Assembly (NCBI GenBank): GCA_014650015.1
Contig: BMUD01000001.1
Span: 476,197 to 540,196, forward strand
Reading direction: 5' to 3'
DNA length: 64,000 bases
From: Streptomyces griseoloalbus
GTDB taxonomy: Bacteria; Actinomycetota; Actinomycetes; Streptomycetales; Streptomycetaceae
The notes under the pieces: model-generated
Told to the model about the DNA's origin: nothing
The model's database searches: none
Seen by the model: only the letters and a program-made list of their open reading frames with translations
Position numbers and translations under genes: made by a program
Part shown: positions 61,906 through 64,000 of the stretch, one piece after another
Layout: every line of letters begins with the position of its first letter
How positions within the stretch are numbered: position 1 is the first letter of the stretch

Positions 61906-62892
61906 ATGAGTGTTCGTACCCAGTCATCCGAGCAGCCTGCCGACGATGGGGGCACCTCCCACGCCCATGAGGCCGCGGGGGACCACAGGGCCGGTTTCGC
62001 CTGCTTCGTGGGCCGCCCCAACGCGGGCAAGTCCACCCTCACGAACGCTCTGGTCGGGCAGAAGGTGGCGATCACCTCGAACCGGCCGCAGACGACCCGG
62101 CACACCGTGCGCGGCATCGTCCACCGCCCGCAGGCGCAGCTGATCCTGGTGGACACCCCCGGGCTGCACAAGCCGCGCACCCTGCTCGGCGAGCGGCTGA
62201 ACGACGTGGTCCGCACCACGTGGGCGGAGGTCGACGCGATCGGCTTCTGCATCCCCGCGGACCAGAAGATCGGCCCCGGCGACCGCTTCATCGCCAAGGA
62301 GCTGGCCGGGATCAAGAAGACCCCGAAGATCGCCGTCGTCACCAAGACCGACCTGGTGGACGGCAGGGCGCTGGCCGAGCAGCTGATCGCCGTCGACCAG
62401 CTGGGCCGGGAGCTGGGGATCACCTGGGCGGAGATCGTCCCGGTGTCCGCGACCGCCAACCAGCAGGTCGAGCTGCTGGCAGACCTGCTGATCCCGCTGA
62501 TGCCCGAGGGCCCGGCCCTCTACCCCGAGGGCGACCTCACCGACGAGCCCGAACAGGTCATGGTCGCGGAACTCATCCGCGAGGCGGCCCTGGAGGGCGT
62601 CCGCGACGAACTCCCGCACTCCATCGCCGTGGTCGTCGAGGAGATGCTCCCGCGCGAGGACCGTCCCGCCGACAAGCCCCTGCTCGACATCCACGCCAAC
62701 CTCTTCATCGAGCGCCCCAGCCAGAAGGGCATCGTCATCGGCCCCAAGGGCAAGCGCCTGAAGGACGTCGGCATCAAGTCCCGCAAGCAGATCGAGGCCC
62801 TGCTGGGGACGCCCGTCTTCCTCGACCTCCACGTCAAGGTCGCCAAGGACTGGCAGCGCGACCCGAAGCAGCTGCGGCGACTGGGGTTCTGA
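61906..62892 (+). CDS. era: GTPase Era
   Basis: Era is a 16S rRNA-binding GTPase in 30S assembly. The 328-residue product has G1 GRPNAGKST (about 37-45), switch TSNRPQTTRHT, G3 DTPGLHKP, G4 TKTD and a C-terminal KH domain (ERPSQKGIVIGPKGKRLKDVGIKSRKQIEALLG). A Gln/Ser/His-rich N-terminal tail of about 30 residues precedes the G domain. GAGAAT seven bases before the ATG may be a -10; GGGAG could alternatively be a ribosome-binding site. ATG 61897 is also possible. Together with phoH and ybeY it completes a conserved ribosome-maturation block. Confidence 0.97.
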   Translation: MSVRTQSSEQPADDGGTSHAHEAAGDHRAGFACFVGRPNAGKSTLTNALVGQKVAITSNRPQTTRHTVRGIVHRPQAQLILVDTPGLHKPRTLLGERLNDVVRTTWAEVDAIGFCIPADQKIGPGDRFIAKELAGIKKTPKIAVVTKTDLVDGRALAEQLIAVDQLGRELGITWAEIVPVSATANQQVELLADLLIPLMPEGPALYPEGDLTDEPEQVMVAELIREAALEGVRDELPHSIAVVVEEMLPREDRPADKPLLDIHANLFIERPSQKGIVIGPKGKRLKDVGIKSRKQIEALLGTPVFLDLHVKVAKDWQRDPKQLRRLGF

Positions 62893-63014
62893 TCACTGCC
62901 GCCGGGCGCCTGGCAGCGCCCTGAACCAGCCGTACGGCGCCTCCGTCGTCACCATGGCCCGGACCCTCCGCCCCGCCGGTGACCGAGGTCGACGCCCGTC
63001 GCGTACGAGGGCCG

Positions 63015-63281
63015 TTACGCGCCTTCCTTCAGCACTCCGCGGATCAGTGTCCGCTGCTCCTCCGTCAGCCCGGGATCCGCGCAGTACACCGACCTCCCGT
63101 CCACCGTGATCCGGTAGCTGAAGCCGTCCGGGACCCCGGCCGGCGGTGTTCCCCGGCCGGCGGCCATCACCCGCTCGGCCAGGGCGTGCCACTCGGGGGC
63201 GTCGGCGCGGCCCGAGGTGTCCACCTCGGCCTGCCGCTCGATGCCCGCGAACCCACCGGTGCGTCTCACCTGAATGCGCAT
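63015..63281 (-). CDS. Emfourin-type protease inhibitor (88 aa)
   Basis: The protein begins MRIQVRRTGGFAGIERQAEVDT and ends in VLKEGA; the pattern RxGGFAG and the SYRITVDGRSVYC strand match the protealysin inhibitor emfourin family, which blocks M4 metalloproteases. No signal peptide is present, so it would act inside the cell or be released with the protease. It lies 20 bases downstream of an M4 protease on the same strand, as in known emfourin-protealysin pairs. Its single conserved cysteine is unexplained. Confidence 0.85.
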   Translation of the reverse strand: MRIQVRRTGGFAGIERQAEVDTSGRADAPEWHALAERVMAAGRGTPPAGVPDGFSYRITVDGRSVYCADPGLTEEQRTLIRGVLKEGA

Positions 63282-63301
63282 GGTCCGTGTCTAGTACGGA
63301 A

Positions 63302-64000
63302 CTACAGCGTGCGCACCCCCACCCGCTCCCACGCCTTGGTCACCGCCAGCAGTTCCTCGCCCTCCCCGTACCGGGCGCGGGCCGCCCGCACCGTGAGCGT
63401 CGCGAAGTCCGTGAACAGCGCGTCCTGCTTGAGCTCACCGCCCGTGAGGACGTCGTACCAGACCTGTCCCGCCCGCTCCCAGGCGTGTCCGCCGAGCGTG
63501 GTGGCCGCCAGGTAGAAGGCGTGGTTCGGGATGCCGGAGTTGATGTGGACGCCACCGTTGTCCCGGCCGGTGCGGACGTAGCCGTCCATCGTCGCGGGCT
63601 GCGGGTCCTTGCCGAGGACGTCGTCGTCGTAGGCCGTGCCCGGTTCCTTCATCGAGCGCAGCGCCGTGCCGGTGACGCGCGGGGCGAGCAGGCCCGCGCC
63701 GATCAGCCAGTCGGCCTCGGACGCGGTCTGGCCCAGCGAGTACTGCTTGATGAGCGCGCCGAAGACGTCCGACATGGACTCGTTGAGCGCGCCGGGCTGG
63801 CCGAAGTACGTCAGGTTCGCGGTGTACTGCGTGACGCCGTGGGCGAGTTCGTGGCCGATGACGTCGATGGGGAGGGTGAAGTCGAGGAAGATCTCCCCGT
63901 CCCCGTCGCCGAAGACCATCTGCTCGCCGTTCCAGAAGGCGTTGTTGTAGTCGCGGTCGTAGTGCACGGTCGCGTCCAGGGGCAGCCCGTTGCCGTCGAT
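63302..64000 (-). CDS. M4 family (thermolysin/protealysin-like) metallopeptidase, 5' end outside window
   Basis: The frame is open to base 64000, so the N-terminal part is missing. Present are the zinc motif VIGHELAHGVTQYT and the third-ligand motif GALNESMSDVFGALI, plus NSGIPNHAFYLAA (the catalytic His-containing segment) and the helical C-terminal domain ending WERVGVRTL. The residues before the motif, DGNGLPLDATVHYDRDYNNAFWNGEQMVFGDGDG, fit the N-terminal catalytic half of the M4 fold. No pro-region or signal can be seen. The emfourin gene follows directly, so this is probably a protealysin-type intracellular or non-classically secreted protease. Confidence 0.93.
   Translation of the reverse strand: MDGNGLPLDATVHYDRDYNNAFWNGEQMVFGDGDGEIFLDFTLPIDVIGHELAHGVTQYTANLTYFGQPGALNESMSDVFGALIKQYSLGQTASEADWLIGAGLLAPRVTGTALRSMKEPGTAYDDDVLGKDPQPATMDGYVRTGRDNGGVHINSGIPNHAFYLAATTLGGHAWERAGQVWYDVLTGGELKQDALFTDFATLTVRAARARYGEGEELLAVTKAWERVGVRTL

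Noticed and set aside
1-64000. Biosynthetic gene cluster, prophage or conjugative element
   Set aside because: I looked for polyketide/NRPS, integrase, transposase and phage structural motifs and found none; gene content is housekeeping and envelope.

Overview
The window is a high-GC actinobacterial chromosome segment, almost certainly Streptomyces. Evidence: strong G/C at third codon positions, many GTG starts, actinobacterial gene order, and gene content such as a tricorn-type protease, NuoF-ferredoxin fusion, RsbW/SpoIIE-type phosphatase and LCP protein. It resembles the proB-leuS-lepA-hrcA-era part of the core chromosome. No insertion sequence, prophage, CRISPR array or biosynthetic cluster is visible.

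Layout. 1-5238: wall-polymer genes (a 5'-cut GT2 glycosyltransferase, a membrane TagF-like polymerase, a polysaccharide pyruvyl transferase). 5429-8562: proline genes proB and proA around a small conserved gene. 8663-15875: two related single-pass membrane proteins, an M48 peptidase, two tiny membrane proteins, nadD, an LCP ligase, rsfS and a histidine phosphatase. 16006-16902: two identical tRNA-Ala(GGC) genes flanking two small genes. 16969-19820: a flavin/iron-sulfur plus haem-b-like electron-transfer pair. 20166-23227: leuS behind a Leu-rich leader peptide and terminator. 23446-32475: a coiled-coil membrane protein, DegV, comEA-comEC, arylamine N-acetyltransferase, a small acidic protein, holA, a decayed NTF2-like gene and rpsT. 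32729-40412: lepA, acyl-CoA synthetase, a kinase-like/phosphatase regulator and hemW. 40597-46547: DUF3097 protein, MBL hydrolase, CIRCE-hrcA-dnaJ, nitronate monooxygenase and rsmE. 46790-53051: lipoprotein, tricorn-like protease, HIT-rnz-deaminase operon. 53055-57286: MFS carrier, IclR regulator, a truncated enolase-superfamily gene and a PfkB kinase. 57478-62892: phoH-ybeY-CorC-YbR/MmcQ-cytidine-deaminase-like-(secreted protein)-era. 63015-64000: emfourin inhibitor beside a 5'-cut M4 protease.

Main themes outside the gene list. (1) At least a dozen genes have a -10-like hexamer (TANNNT or GANNNT) ending 6-8 bases before the start codon, which suggests leaderless transcription. (2) Five genes have the sequence around their stop codon tandemly duplicated, four of them with a period divisible by three, so that readthrough meets the same stop again. 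(3) leuS looks controlled by leader-peptide attenuation. (4) Several genes have drifted from their family: a cytidine-deaminase homologue without its zinc ligands, a NuoF-like protein lacking one cluster cysteine, and truncated NTF2-like and enolase-superfamily genes. Most core genes are ordinary; the most interesting unexplained pieces are the NuoF-ferredoxin/cytochrome pair, the paired membrane proteins at 8663-10387 and the repeat patterns.
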